NCBI GenBank assembly: GCA_029945375.1
Contig: CM057069.1
Location: forward strand, 620,001-684,000
DNA length: 64,000 bases
Origin: Agaricus subrufescens
Taxonomy: Eukaryota; Basidiomycota; Agaricomycetes; Agaricales; Agaricaceae
Direction: 5' to 3'
The notes below the pieces were generated by a model. That model was not told the origin of the DNA and did no database searches. It saw nothing but the letters and a program-made list of their open reading frames with translations. Below, piece after piece: positions 11,441 through 21,476 of this stretch. Every line of letters starts with the position of its first letter. Within the stretch, counting starts at the first letter, position 1. A program made the translations under genes and the position numbers.

Positions 11441-12154
11441 CTATTTTTTGCCCTTCTTCTCCTTTTCCTTCTTCTCTTCCTTCTCCTTCTTTCCCTTTGC
11501 AGGAGCGCCAGGTTCTCCACCAGTCACCTTAGCCATGTCGTCATACCACATCACGTCATCCAACGATCCCCCCATACCCATACCCATATCCATACCCATG
11601 CCCATGCCCATATCCATCCCAGTCAAATCTACCACATCCTCCTTCACTTTCGTCTTAACCTCCTTTTTACTCTCCCCTCCCTTAACACCCACACTCTCCT
11701 CAACGTTAATTTCCTTCATCACCTCCACCTGCCCACTCGCACCAGTCGAACTAACCGTCACATTCCCAACACCAGACCCAAACTTCCTATTAAACCTTCC
11801 CATCCTCCCCGTACTCCCAATCTCCTCCTCCACTCCACCCCTCACATCACTAATCCACATCCCCGTATTCCAAACCGGATTGTTCGTCGTATCCCTTGTC
11901 AACCTAATCAACGATTTCGGCGACGTCGTCCATTGAGTAAACGACGTCCCATCCGAACGTATAATCGTCTGAGGGTATTTTGGTATCACAGGGTTAGGTA
12001 GGACAGGTAGACGACGTTTCCAGACATGTGTGCGGCCGTAAGGGGATGTTGATACAGGACGACAGTGACACGGGTGGTGTATGGTAGCTGTAGTGGATTT
12101 TGAAGAGGAGAGTAAGCGTGGACCTGTGTTTGTGCGAAGCGCCAGGTTTTGCAT
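11441..12154 (-). CDS. Mitochondrial large-subunit ribosomal protein bL31m
   Basis: Predicted component of the mitochondrial large ribosomal subunit. The 237-residue single-exon protein starts with a Ser/Arg/Thr-rich presequence (MQNLALRTNTGPRLLSSSKS). The L31-like core follows: PKYPQTIIRSDGTSFTQWTT, SPKSLIRLTRDTTNNPVWN, then GRMGRFNRKFGSG. The SDGTSF...TTSP...RLTRDTTNNPxW pattern matches fungal MRPL36-type proteins. The last third is unusual: an Asp-Met-Gly run (MGMGMDMGMGMG) and a Lys/Glu tail (KKEKEEKKEKEKK). Nearby genes are not functionally linked. Assignment rests on the core motif; the tail may be lineage-specific. Confidence 0.75.
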   Translation of the reverse strand: MQNLALRTNTGPRLLSSSKSTTATIHHPCHCRPVSTSPYGRTHVWKRRLPVLPNPVIPKYPQTIIRSDGTSFTQWTTSPKSLIRLTRDTTNNPVWNTGMWISDVRGGVEEEIGSTGRMGRFNRKFGSGVGNVTVSSTGASGQVEVMKEINVEESVGVKGGESKKEVKTKVKEDVVDLTGMDMGMGMGMDMGMGMGGSLDDVMWYDDMAKVTGGEPGAPAKGKKEKEEKKEKEKKGKK

Positions 12155-12419
12155 CTTTTTCTCTGGAGGTAAGTAGAGGCGCGTTTCTCGGAAACACAGA
12201 AATTTCGAGGCGTTGTTTGGTTACAGGACGGTATCCAAACATTGATCCGGGCTAAATTCAGCACAGGGTTCGGCAGGCAACCCTCGTCTACGCTATACAA
12301 ACATACAGGACGGATGCACATGACAATGGCAAAAAGAGTATAAAAAAGGATAAGGATATACAGTCTTTGATTATTGATTATTTATATTTTCGCAACAGCT
12401 TCAAGATCCCTTCACAACC

Positions 12420-14320
12420 TCAACTGACCTCTGCAACCCTATCTTCAATGATTTTCGCCACCAAAGGTCCGTAGACGGGTATCTGATTTCCTTGAAATCC
12501 TTCGGGATACTCAACACCTGGTTTATCGGGATGCGTATGATACCTAAGAACACACAATCAGGATATACCGCAGGACAGTTGACAATCACTCACGTATCGT
12601 TCCAGACCGCAAAATGTGCCATACCAAGTGATCGTGATGTCCATTGATAATCATGTGCGAAACCTCCGGGATAGAACAATTCGATCACTGTTGATACCTG
12701 TGATGGTTTCATCCACACAAGTGACGTCAAACCATTTCCATGGACACCCAGCATAAACTACCGCACAATTAATGATCCAAAGTCCCAGTAATGACGGGAA
12801 AAGGAAAAACTCACAGTAGTCTTAGCAGCGGCCCGAACCTGTTCATCCTTTGTCATTTTCTCCGCTTGCAGGACATGCAATTCCCACCTCCTCTTCTTCG
12901 TCTCATCTACATCCTTTTCTTCATTCTTCCTCTTCACCAATGCTTCCAACTCTCTTACCAAAACCTCATGGTCTTCTGGTATAAGCTTGCGTCTGCTGGT
13001 ACCCTGACGCGAGATGTAGGTGATAACAATCGTCTCCGGCATCGGTAAAAACTTTTGAGCCTCCGTCCCAACACCATTCAAAATCTCGTCCCCGCCTTCT
13101 CCAAAACCAGGAATAACAATCTCCTTCGTCGGAACCTGAATTTCACCAAGTGTCCTCTCCTGTACCGACATTCCAGCAAACTCCCAAACGGCATCCCTCA
13201 CAGGCCCCCACCACCCGCCGATATGCCTTCCCCTAAGTTTACCTAGCTTCCTCATTCCTTCCCAAGCCTCCGAAGCAGTCCTCTGAGTCAAAGATCCACA
13301 GACTCTACCTCGATGCGAGGCACTACGGTCTGTCAAGAGCACTACAGGAAATCGCCAAACGCGACTACCATCTCTGGTTGCCATGATTCGATCATCCCAA
13401 TCTTGTTGATGTTCAACCGTCATAGATGGATACGCAGCACGAATGAAGTATGAATTAAATCCTGGAGAGTCTCTCCACCCTTGCGCATCGGAGTGTGCAA
13501 ATATCGCTCGATCAATAGGTGGTGGTGGTGGATGGTGTAACGGAGAACCCGAAAATGCGAGCTGTTGAACTGTCACTTCTGGCGTTGCAGTTTCAGGCGG
13601 GAAAAAAGCTCCATGCCAGAAGGCTTGGACTCCAAAGAATAGTTCTGCAACGAGATGGTAATAATGCCGCAGGAATTGTTCCGGGTCATTAAATAGGAGC
13701 TGGAAAGAGATGCGTTAACCTATTTCCGTTAAGGGGCAGGGATATAGGAGACATACCGTGTTTCCCTCAACAGTCCATACCTTATTCGTCTCACCCCTGT
13801 CGGGATCGCCTCCCCATCTCTCGAGCGCGTCCTTGGGAGATATGAAATCCATATTTTCTTTCGTTGGTTCCCGTGCGGCAACGTTCCCGGGACTGTTTTC
13901 CGCCGGTAGTCCCGTACTTGTCATTAGTCGAACTTCGGGAAATGTGTCGGGACTTGATGTGAGGATATACAAGGTGCCATTAGACATGTACAAGTTTTCG
14001 AAAAGTGTCCACCCGGGAGCATGGGCAGTGATCGAAGTTTGAGGGAATTCTCGATTAAGCTTTTCGCGGGAGGCAATTTCAAGAGCCGGATCTGAGGTAG
14101 GGAGTGGGACCGCAGTCTCTGTCACGGTTTTTGTCATAACAGACTTGGCTGTTATGACTCTGTGGTGTCGTGGAGTTTGGCGATCGACGCGAGCATCAAT
14201 GAGGATAGAGCGGTTGTCGAGCGGTGGGGGTTCGCGGACAAGTAGGGTCCAGACGTGCATAGAAAACGCGCCGAGAAGGATGAGAAAGGCATCTCTCCGG
14301 GTAAGTGAGTGTCTGAGCAT
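12420..14320 (-). CDS. Glycosyltransferase family 61 (DUF563) type II membrane protein
   Basis: Predicted Golgi/ER glycosyltransferase of the GT61/AER61-like group. An N-terminal signal anchor (DAFLILLGAFSMHVWTLLV) is followed by a lumenal stem, then WTLFENLYMSNGTLYILT, a region with DALERWGG and VWTVEGNT, spliced to LLFNDPEQFLRHYYHLVAEL. The HYYHLVAEL-type motif is characteristic of GT61. Later exons give DRSASHRGRVC, QAEKMTKDEQVRAAAKT, then FMLGVHGNGLTSLVWMKPSQ, the conserved GxHGxGLTxxxWM motif, and a final exon YHTHPDKPGVEYPEGFQ. The stop is at 12420. Met at 14320 was chosen because it precedes the anchor closely; a Met at 14395 would add 25 residues. Acceptor sugar and target are not deducible. 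Confidence 0.82.
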
Positions 14321-14938
14321 GAACGAGTGACGTTGCAGACGACGCGAAAAAAAAAGGACAGGAAGGAAATGAGTGCGTGTGAGCGACGGAAGCAATGCGG
14401 GATCTTTTTATGGAATCAATTAACAAACAAAACCCAATTCCCGTCACGTCTGTGGCGTCTCCATTCCTTGTCAGTGTCCAACGTCAGTGCTGGGTGTTCG
14501 ACTGCCTCGCCGGCAGCGTTCTTTCTAGCGCAGACTACGCTTGCATCCGCCCTTTTGGACTTTGACAGTGCCTCTGGGTCTATAAATACATCTGACGGGC
14601 ATCTTATCGCGTTTGACATACCGTTTTCGTGCCATTTCGGGTTTCACGCTTCCAGCTGCGACGCGCAATCGGCCATAGCGTGGTGCGGTGACTCTGCCCA
14701 CGATTGATCTGCCCAGTAGCACCCTTTGTACGCGCCATAACGAGCTTCGTTCGACGGCCAGAGACGCCCGACATTTCCCACCAGCATCAGCAGTGTTTGA
14801 CAGTCTGATGCGGGGTATGGCGTATTCTGTACATGCAGATATAGCGACGGTCACCGGTCTGCAAATGCCGCCCGCACGCGATCAGGGCACGTACGGATCG
14901 GTCTAAGAATAGCAGCCACGCACTTTCTCCCAGCGCAC
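14321..14938. other. Divergent promoter region
   Basis: About 620 bases between the GT61 gene (minus) and a small membrane-protein gene (plus), so it should hold both promoters. It is noticeably more GC-rich and CpG-rich than the AT-rich spacers around it. ORFs here have no family support. Confidence 0.5.
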
Positions 14939-15418
14939 ATGAGCTCGCCACCGCAGCAGGCCCCGGCGCTCCTCCCCTTCCTCTATCCCTATGCCCTCTC
15001 CGCCCTCCGCACACTCTCCCGCCTCTCCGTCTCGCTCTACCACAGCCTCCTCACCCTCCTGACCTTCCTCTCAAAAACAAGCATCGTCTCCCCCCTCTCC
15101 TACATCCTCGCACCACTCACCACATTCGCCTCCATCCTCTTCTCAGTCACATTTCGCGTCCCGTTCTCTCTGATCTCATGGCTCCTCGAGGCGCTATTCC
15201 CGCTATACGTGTTCTGCGGTGTCGCGTGCATCGTGGGTGCCTTACTGGGATACTGTGGGAGGTTGATTAGTCGGAACATGATCAAAGCCGTGACCGAAGG
15301 GTATGCGGAGGAACACAACTACGAGGAGACGAAGAAAGACGAGGACCCGGAGGAGCGCGGCGCGAAGAGGAGAAGAGTCGACAAGGACTCTGGCAAGGTC
15401 AAGTTCGACGACCTTTGA
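14939..15418 (+). CDS. Small hydrophobic protein with basic C-terminal tail, unknown function
   Basis: Intronless 159-codon ORF beginning MSSPPQQAPALLPFLYPYAL. Residues about 10-110 are strongly hydrophobic, with three or four possible membrane segments; the last (LYVFCGVACIVGALLGYCG) is the clearest. The tail after residue 115 is charged (EETKKDEDPEERGAKRRRVD) and contains a GAKRRR basic cluster that could act as a nuclear or retention signal. Codon use is C-rich at third positions, in contrast to the AT-rich spacer downstream, which supports real coding. I do not recognise the family. A nuclear-envelope or ER membrane role is only an inference from the hydrophobic region plus basic tail. 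Confidence 0.6.
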   Translation: MSSPPQQAPALLPFLYPYALSALRTLSRLSVSLYHSLLTLLTFLSKTSIVSPLSYILAPLTTFASILFSVTFRVPFSLISWLLEALFPLYVFCGVACIVGALLGYCGRLISRNMIKAVTEGYAEEHNYEETKKDEDPEERGAKRRRVDKDSGKVKFDDL

Positions 15419-15647
15419 CTGGCTGTGAGACCGATCATCTTTAAACTTACACTTCCTTACTAATGGCTGTTCTCCAGTAGGACTCTTTTTTAACGACTCT
15501 TGATGACTATTGTAATTCGTTTTCTCGCAATGTCCTTATTCGCACGTCCAAGCAATGCAATTCCCTCTTATGACAATTTCTCAGCCCTTCATAAGAATAA
15601 CTACGAAACAAGAACACTGATCCTTCTAGATGCTTAAGTCCCATCCT

Positions 15648-17491
15648 CTATCGCAAGCGATTCAACGCGCATCGGCGACAAACAGTCAGCCGACAATCTC
15701 TGCACATCTGTTCGCCCCTCATCAGTATGTACATCCAGTGCGTCCACAAACCACCAGCACTCACCTTCAAAAACACAGGCATATAGCATCCACATTCCTC
15801 ACACCATCCAGGACCAACCCCCTTCCACCTATGCCCAGGATAACAATCATGATTCACCCTCAAATTCTGCGCAAATTCCTCAACCTGTTGCCTCCACAAC
15901 ACCGGCGCCTCACGCTGAACCCGCGCACCCAAATCCCTCTCCATCCTCGCCTCCGCAGTCGCATAAAGCCTTCTTTCCTCCCACTGCTCACACGAACACG
16001 TCTTCCACTGCGCCGCACATTCATAACAAAACTCAAAACCACAGTAACATGTCATATGGTTACACCCAAAACTCAACTCGATGATCCTTTTACACCGAGG
16101 ACACGTTTGCCAACCTTGATTACGAGCGAGGTCCTTGACTTCTTGAGCAGCTTGATCATGTTTACAGATGTCGTTGGGGTGAGCTTGTCGGCGACACTCG
16201 ACACAAGTTTCGACGCGACATTTGTTGCACCGCAATTTCGCAGGGGAGGAACTGTACCAATAGTACGTTTGATCGCGTTTAGCTTCGTCTGCGTTACCCA
16301 AGAACATCGAGCATGTTGAAACGCAACAATAAACCCGTGCGTTTGCTGGAGTGCCAAATTCTTTCGCTTTCGCATCAAAAGTCGCGAAGAGAGCGGAAGA
16401 AAGGACATTGGTGAGTAGTCGAGGAGGAATAGTTGTTCGACAGCATCGGACAGGGAACAAACTCTCATCTGTGATTGCTGCACGTACCAGTTGGGCGATA
16501 CAGGCTGAGCAATAGTGATGCCCACAAGGTGCCTCTAGGGATGCTCTTCCGATCGGGATTTTATCGTCGCAACTGGCGCATTGTGGCCTTTTTAAAAGGT
16601 GAGTTAATATTCAAGCGTTACAGATTCTGGACAAGAACTTACCTCTCGACAGGTTTGGCAGCAAGAGTAGGGGGAAGAAACGTGGACGACGATGAAGCCC
16701 GGGATCCGAAGGAGACAGCGGCCTTTCCCCTATGATCGAATAGTTGCATTGACTGTTCGCATTCATCTCGAAAAGGTATCATCGACTTACTTCCTGTCGT
16801 TACTTGCAGCAGGTGCCTGCTCCAATAACTTTGGCGAAAGCGTCTCCAACATATCGTTCGACCTAAGAAAAAAAAAGACATTACTTAGAAAAAAAAAGAC
16901 AACGCGATGTTCCAACACTCAACCTCACAGGAGCGTATCACCTCTCAAATCATCAACATTCCTCTCCATCGCCCGCTGCTCATCCGTCAACTGCGGTAAC
17001 TGCTGTCCACGATCCAAAGCAATAGCAGCTTCACGATCCTGTTGAGCAACACGTTCACTCAACACCAACTGTTGAATCAGCTGTCTATCCAAACTCATAG
17101 CATCCGCCATCCTTCGAGCAATCCTCGCATCCTGCATTTGATTCAACATACCCTCAAGTTGTTCAGACTGTACCTGTAACGCATATTCCGCGTCGCTTAG
17201 AGGAGTTCCTTGAGGTGATTTTCCTTTGCGGGCATTTAAAGAGGATTGGAGATCTTCGTAGAAGAGTTCGGCTATGAGGATGGATGTATCAAAGTCGATA
17301 TCATTATCGTCGATAAGAGTATGGGTGGATGAGGTATCAAATGCACTAGTAGTACTGGTAGTGCTGTTTGTGGGGGAGGGGGATCGAACCTCAAAACCTC
17401 TAGGGCCGGTAATCGTCGATGTCGAACTGTCGGACGACAAAGACGATTCTGACCTAGCATAGGGGTTGTGTGTGCTCGAGGGTGGGTGCAT
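15648..17491 (-). CDS. RBR (RING-IBR-RING) E3 ubiquitin ligase, intact
   Basis: Predicted RING/HECT-hybrid ubiquitin ligase. Exon 1 (Met 17491, MHPPSSTHNPYARSESS) is Ser/Thr-rich, then carries a helical domain (SDAEYALQVQSEQLEGMLNQ, MQDARIARRMADAMSLDRQL) shared with two neighbouring genes. Later exons give RING1 (CASCDDKIPIGRASLEAPCG, HHYCSACIAQL), an IBR module (RCNKCRVETCVECRRQAH) and RING2 (CPRCKRIIELSFGCNHMTCY, then CGFEFCYECAAQWKTC). RING2 keeps the expected catalytic Cys and the following His (GCNHM). A Cys-rich tail (WCEECGCYMP, CRDCRLTVCRRC) follows before the stop at 15648. All zinc ligands expected for RBR appear present. Substrate is unknown. Confidence 0.88.
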
Positions 17492-17804
17492 TAGATACCG
17501 CAATGGTCCTTCTCGTGTGTGTGAGTGTGTGTATAAGAAGGGTGAGAAGGAAGGAGAAGGAAAGAAACCCAGAGAAAGTTCGATCAAGTGCCTTCTGAAG
17601 GTATTTATACCACAGATCGCGTGTAAAGAAGTTCTTAAATAAGAATTCTGAATCGGCCAATCGCGTTGCTGCGGAAGTTTGATAACCTACTTACGAGAAC
17701 TGTCTTCTGTATTGAAAAAGGAAAAACGGTACCCGAGTCGACGAAAGACTTGAATCCCGGAAGCCAAGGTAGTCAACGTTTGTGTTTCTACTTCGTTCTC
17801 ACTA

Positions 17805-19055
17805 CTAATTCGAAAGAATACTATAATTAAAACTACACCCGCATCTCGCACACACAATCTCATTACATCCACTAATCTTCTCAACTACAAACCGGCACCC
17901 AGGACATCTACCCCAACCAAATTGTCTCTGAATCACGTTGGCTTGAGAATTATCCGCGTAGGTATCACAATCGACACCGATATGCACCAAAGCTTTACAC
18001 TCCAAGCAAATCCTCGATCTGCATTTAGAATTCGGGCAATGGATGTATCCTACTCTCTTCACAATCAACGACGCAACTCGTTCGGGGTTGATGAATTTTC
18101 GACAATTGTCTTGGGGACAGTAGATTCGTTGATCAAGAGGCGTTCTGGCTTCTTTGAGTTTTGATTGCAGGTTTGAGAGGAGGGATGGAGAGATGAATGC
18201 GTGGATGTGGTGTGTGGAGATGGAGGGCTTGGGAGGGGGACAACAGTGGAAAAGACTGTTAGGGAATGGTTGAGAAATGTAAGTCCTGACGAGTTTTTTT
18301 GTGCATTCTGAGCAATATATGTGTTCGCAGGGCATTTGGACGCGAAGGGCGGGTGGGAGATTTGTTCCACAGACGATGCAGGGAGGAAAGTTCCTGATAG
18401 GTTCGTGTTTGAGTTCTTCTTCATCCGAGTCTGAGCTTGTGGATATATCGGTCAAGGGACTGAGAGGACCTTCGAGACTGATTAGTAGTAGAGTTGAGTT
18501 TGGTCTCGTATTTTTTTTTTTTTATGTCAGGAACTGACCTATAAGTCAATGCGCTTTGAGCGTCTGGTTGACCATTATATCTACCGCCATGAAAACACTG
18601 AGTATCCCAGAACAAAAAGAAAAAACAGAAACATCTCACACTGCATCTTCCCGTAACACATCTCCTTCATCATCACTCCCAGAATACAAATCCATCTCAG
18701 AACTGACAACATCCGTCGCAATCCTAACAACACGCCTCAAAATATCCATACTCTCTCCATCAACCTCAACATTCACTGCCGACCCAGACAAACCCGCCAA
18801 ATCCCTCGCTAAACGTTCATCCATGACCATTTTCAACATATCTTCAAGTCCCGCTAGTTGTTCATGAAGAGCGATAATTCTATCATCCCGCGAGGAGGTA
18901 GTAGAACTACTACTATCGCCTGGTGCCAGCATGGAACCCGCATATAGTAGGTTGTCGTCATTGTCGTCGATATCCAAAATCGCTCGTAAGGATTTAAGTG
19001 CATATTGGGCGTGAAGAATGCCGTTTTCGGTGTTGGTGAATTCGCAAGGATCCAT
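17805..19055 (-). CDS. RBR-family protein with defective RING2
   Basis: Three exons join in frame. Exon 1 (Met 19055, MDPCEFTNTENGILHAQYAL) holds the shared helical motif (AGLEDMLKMVMDERLARDLA). A 20-residue middle exon (FHGGRYNGQPDAQSALTYR) leads to the RBR exon with RING1 (CIVCGTNLPPALRVQMPCEH, IYCSECTKKLV) and IBR (YCPQDNCRKFI, HCPNSKCRSRICLECKALVH). RING2 begins normally (RCPGCRFVVEKISGCNEIVC) but reads GCNEI where active ligases have GCNHM. The pair expected in FCYxCG is absent (CGCSFNYSILSN, stop at 17805). It keeps the presumed catalytic Cys but lacks the adjacent His and last zinc ligands, so ligase activity is doubtful. A missed 3' intron was considered; nothing RING-like follows before 17687. 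Confidence 0.78.
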
Positions 19056-19260
19056 AAGAATTTATCTGGTAATGAGACACTTGTGGAAGGAGTAGTAGGG
19101 ACGGTGAAACCTCGGTTGGTGGGTATTAAGGTGAAGACCTAATGTTTCTCTCTATATATAATTCCAACATATCCGATATGCATTGTCCATGATTGCAGGA
19201 AATCATACATGCTCGCAAAAAAAGAAGAAAAAGAAAGAAAAAAAGAAACAGAACGGATTG

Positions 19261-19829
19261 TCATGAATAACTAGAAGCTCTACGCCCACATCCACAAAAG
19301 CTAAACCATTTAAAATGATTTTGCAGTTTTACCCCGTTTGTTGTATTACGACAATAGTAAGCCGATCTATTTCGATGACTTAGATACCGGTATTCTTTAT
19401 GTCTATTATCACTGTTATTAGTGGGGTCAGAATTGGAAAGTAAAAGAAGGGTAATAAGAGTAGGAGGTTACATACGACTTTCTTGGGAGTTGGGTATTTT
19501 TTTCTGCGGATTGTAGTGGACTCGTCGTTTGATGGTGTGATTGTTGAGTATAATCTTGCCTGTGCTTGAGTGTTAATTGCTTTTGTGATTGTGGAGTATA
19601 CGTTTCTTGAACGCTACACCAAGAAAGACGTCATTGAGAGGTTCTTTTTTTTTCGAGAGTATAGTTTCACATACCTCGGTATTCTAGTCACATTTGATAG
19701 AGGTGTGATAGTAGAGGGTTCGTAGGGTTCAAATAAATGTCTGTGATAATAGAAACTCGAGATCAATATCACGATCAAATACGGCAAAGCATTCGAAATA
19801 CCCCTTACTGCGGTAACAAATTCAACCAT
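19261..19829 (-). CDS. Single-TM protein of unknown function
   Basis: Three exons join in phase. MVEFVTAVRGISNALPYLIV (Met 19829) starts with one strong membrane segment (ALPYLIVILISSFYYH), followed by STITPLSNVTRIP. An intron (GTATGT...TGTAG) leads to SVQETYTPQSQKQLTLKHRQ and a Gln/Ser/His-rich stretch. A second intron leads to DNRHKEYRYLSHRNRSAYYC and ends GCGRRASSYS with the stop at 19261. I do not recognise the family. It sits between two RBR-related genes. It might be the 3' part of the gene at 19909-20343, but splice phases between the two do not match in my reading, so I keep them separate. Confidence 0.5.
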
Positions 19830-19908
19830 TGAGGAATATTCCTAACCAAAAAAAAACCGTTATCTCTCAAAGAACACGAAAAAAAAAAAAAAAATCTAAA
19901 ACACCCAC

Positions 19909-20343
19909 TCACTGATTATGGTACCTCGCATCATACACCGCCAAAGGATCACGAGAATACAACAAACCAATCTTCCCCGAATTCATCACCCTCCGCGTCT
20001 CATTATTCGGAACCATAAAATACACAGCGTTCAAAATGATCTCATTCAAAATCCTCAAATTCAACTCGACATCCTCCGATAATATACCCTCTTCCCCTCC
20101 CATGCCTCCTCCTCCTCGTCGTCGTTGTCGTTGGCTACGATGGGAAAGTTCGTCTTGTCGAGCTCTGAGCATCACCTCCAACGATTCATATTTGTCGTAA
20201 CATTGTTGACGATCATAGGTGTTTGCACCGACCACATCTAAACCACCATTCCGCAGAAACTTTGCAAAATCGTCTACAATCTGTTGGGCATCCGCAAACA
20301 TCTGTTTTTCTTCAAGAAGTTGGGTAGTAAGTCGATCCGTCAT
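19909..20343 (-). CDS. Small helical protein, unknown function
   Basis: A 144-codon ORF starting MTDRLTTQLLEEKQMFADAQ. It is mostly helical and charged (QQIVDDFAKFLRNGGLDVVG, YDKYESLEVMLRARQDELSH), has a basic Arg/Gly stretch (HRSQRQRRRGGGGMGGEEG) and ends PLAVYDARYHNQ. The LExML....DE...R pattern weakly recalls the helical motif of the neighbouring RBR-type proteins (LExML....DxRxAR), but one short match is not enough to call homology. It may be the first exon of a longer gene continuing at 19829; the donor AATCA/GTGAGT is present but the phase into the next exon is wrong. No function assigned. Confidence 0.45.
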   Translation of the reverse strand: MTDRLTTQLLEEKQMFADAQQIVDDFAKFLRNGGLDVVGANTYDRQQCYDKYESLEVMLRARQDELSHRSQRQRRRGGGGMGGEEGILSEDVELNLRILNEIILNAVYFMVPNNETRRVMNSGKIGLLYSRDPLAVYDARYHNQ

Positions 20344-21476
20344 GAATATGGATTCTTTTTTTTGGGGGGGGAGGACTGAGTCGCCAAGGGTATAGATGAG
20401 TAGCTTGACAGGAGATATGGTGTTGTCAGCGATGTCGTGCGAGCGTTTAATTGTTGCCTAGAGAGAATATGGTGATAAACAGAAAGAGTCCTGAGTAAAA
20501 GAAGCTCCTGGGGTAAGTCAACGAGTATGCACCACCTGCCAGAGAAGGGATCAAAGTTAATATAAGGGAAAAAAAGGGTCCTTTTCGAGCTTACATCTCT
20601 TATATACATATCCTCCCCACCCTAAGCCGTGATGCGTTGTTACTAGCGCAATAGCAATAGCTCGAGCCTTGTGGTATTACGAGAGGAAATTGCCGGTGCC
20701 TCCGGAATGAAATTTATGAGCACATAACAAACACTGCAATCCTGAAGTGGCAGAATAAAAAAGGAAAAAGCAAAGTTCGAAGAAGTGGGAGATGAGCTCC
20801 CGTCCAACGTTTTCCAGGCGTGGTGATGGAAGCGAGACACTTGATGATCATGTATGTAAACTAACTTTACACACACTCTCGTCATCAAACACTGACACAG
20901 CATTTCTGTTTTTCTTTTGTCCTATTTTTATCTTCGGCTACAAGCGTAGAATGTACATGTGAAAGAGATGGCCATCATGCAGGTGTTCATTCATTTTCAT
21001 TTTGAGTGTGTGTAAAGAGTAATGCAGGGGGGCGATGCTGTTTCGTGCTGGTGAGATACTGGGTTCACAGCCAAGGAGATTCTTGGCAAGGCGATGAACA
21101 CGGGCCCTTGTGCCTGCCAATGCTTCAACGTTCAACGTGGTTGATCATATATTGCTCATAAGATCCCTTTTTTAAGAATAAGGATACGATTTTATGGTAG
21201 ATAAGGATACATTATTTCAAATGTCCATTTTTACAACTGTCCTTGTCCGATAAACTCTGACCGCGCGCGCGATAAAAACGTGTACACATACACACACGCC
21301 CGAAAAGAAAAAAGAAAACCTAAACATGACTTCCGTCTCTGCTGATAGTCCATCAATCAAAATCATTAAACCACCAATCCGTTGCAATCTATCAAGTCAA
21401 GTCTCCCTCTAATCAAGAAAAACCAGCCATCGTCTCACCTTTACCTATCTCCCGACTCCGAAGAATCCCCTCCACC
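20344..21476. other. Intergenic region, no supported gene
   Basis: About 1.1 kb. ORFs of 65-89 codons have no domain or splice support. There is a small GC-alternating patch (CCGCGCGCGCGAT near 21261) next to an AC-rich patch. It probably holds the promoter of the gene at 19909-20343 and the 3' end of the gene at 21477-23135. Confidence 0.5.
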
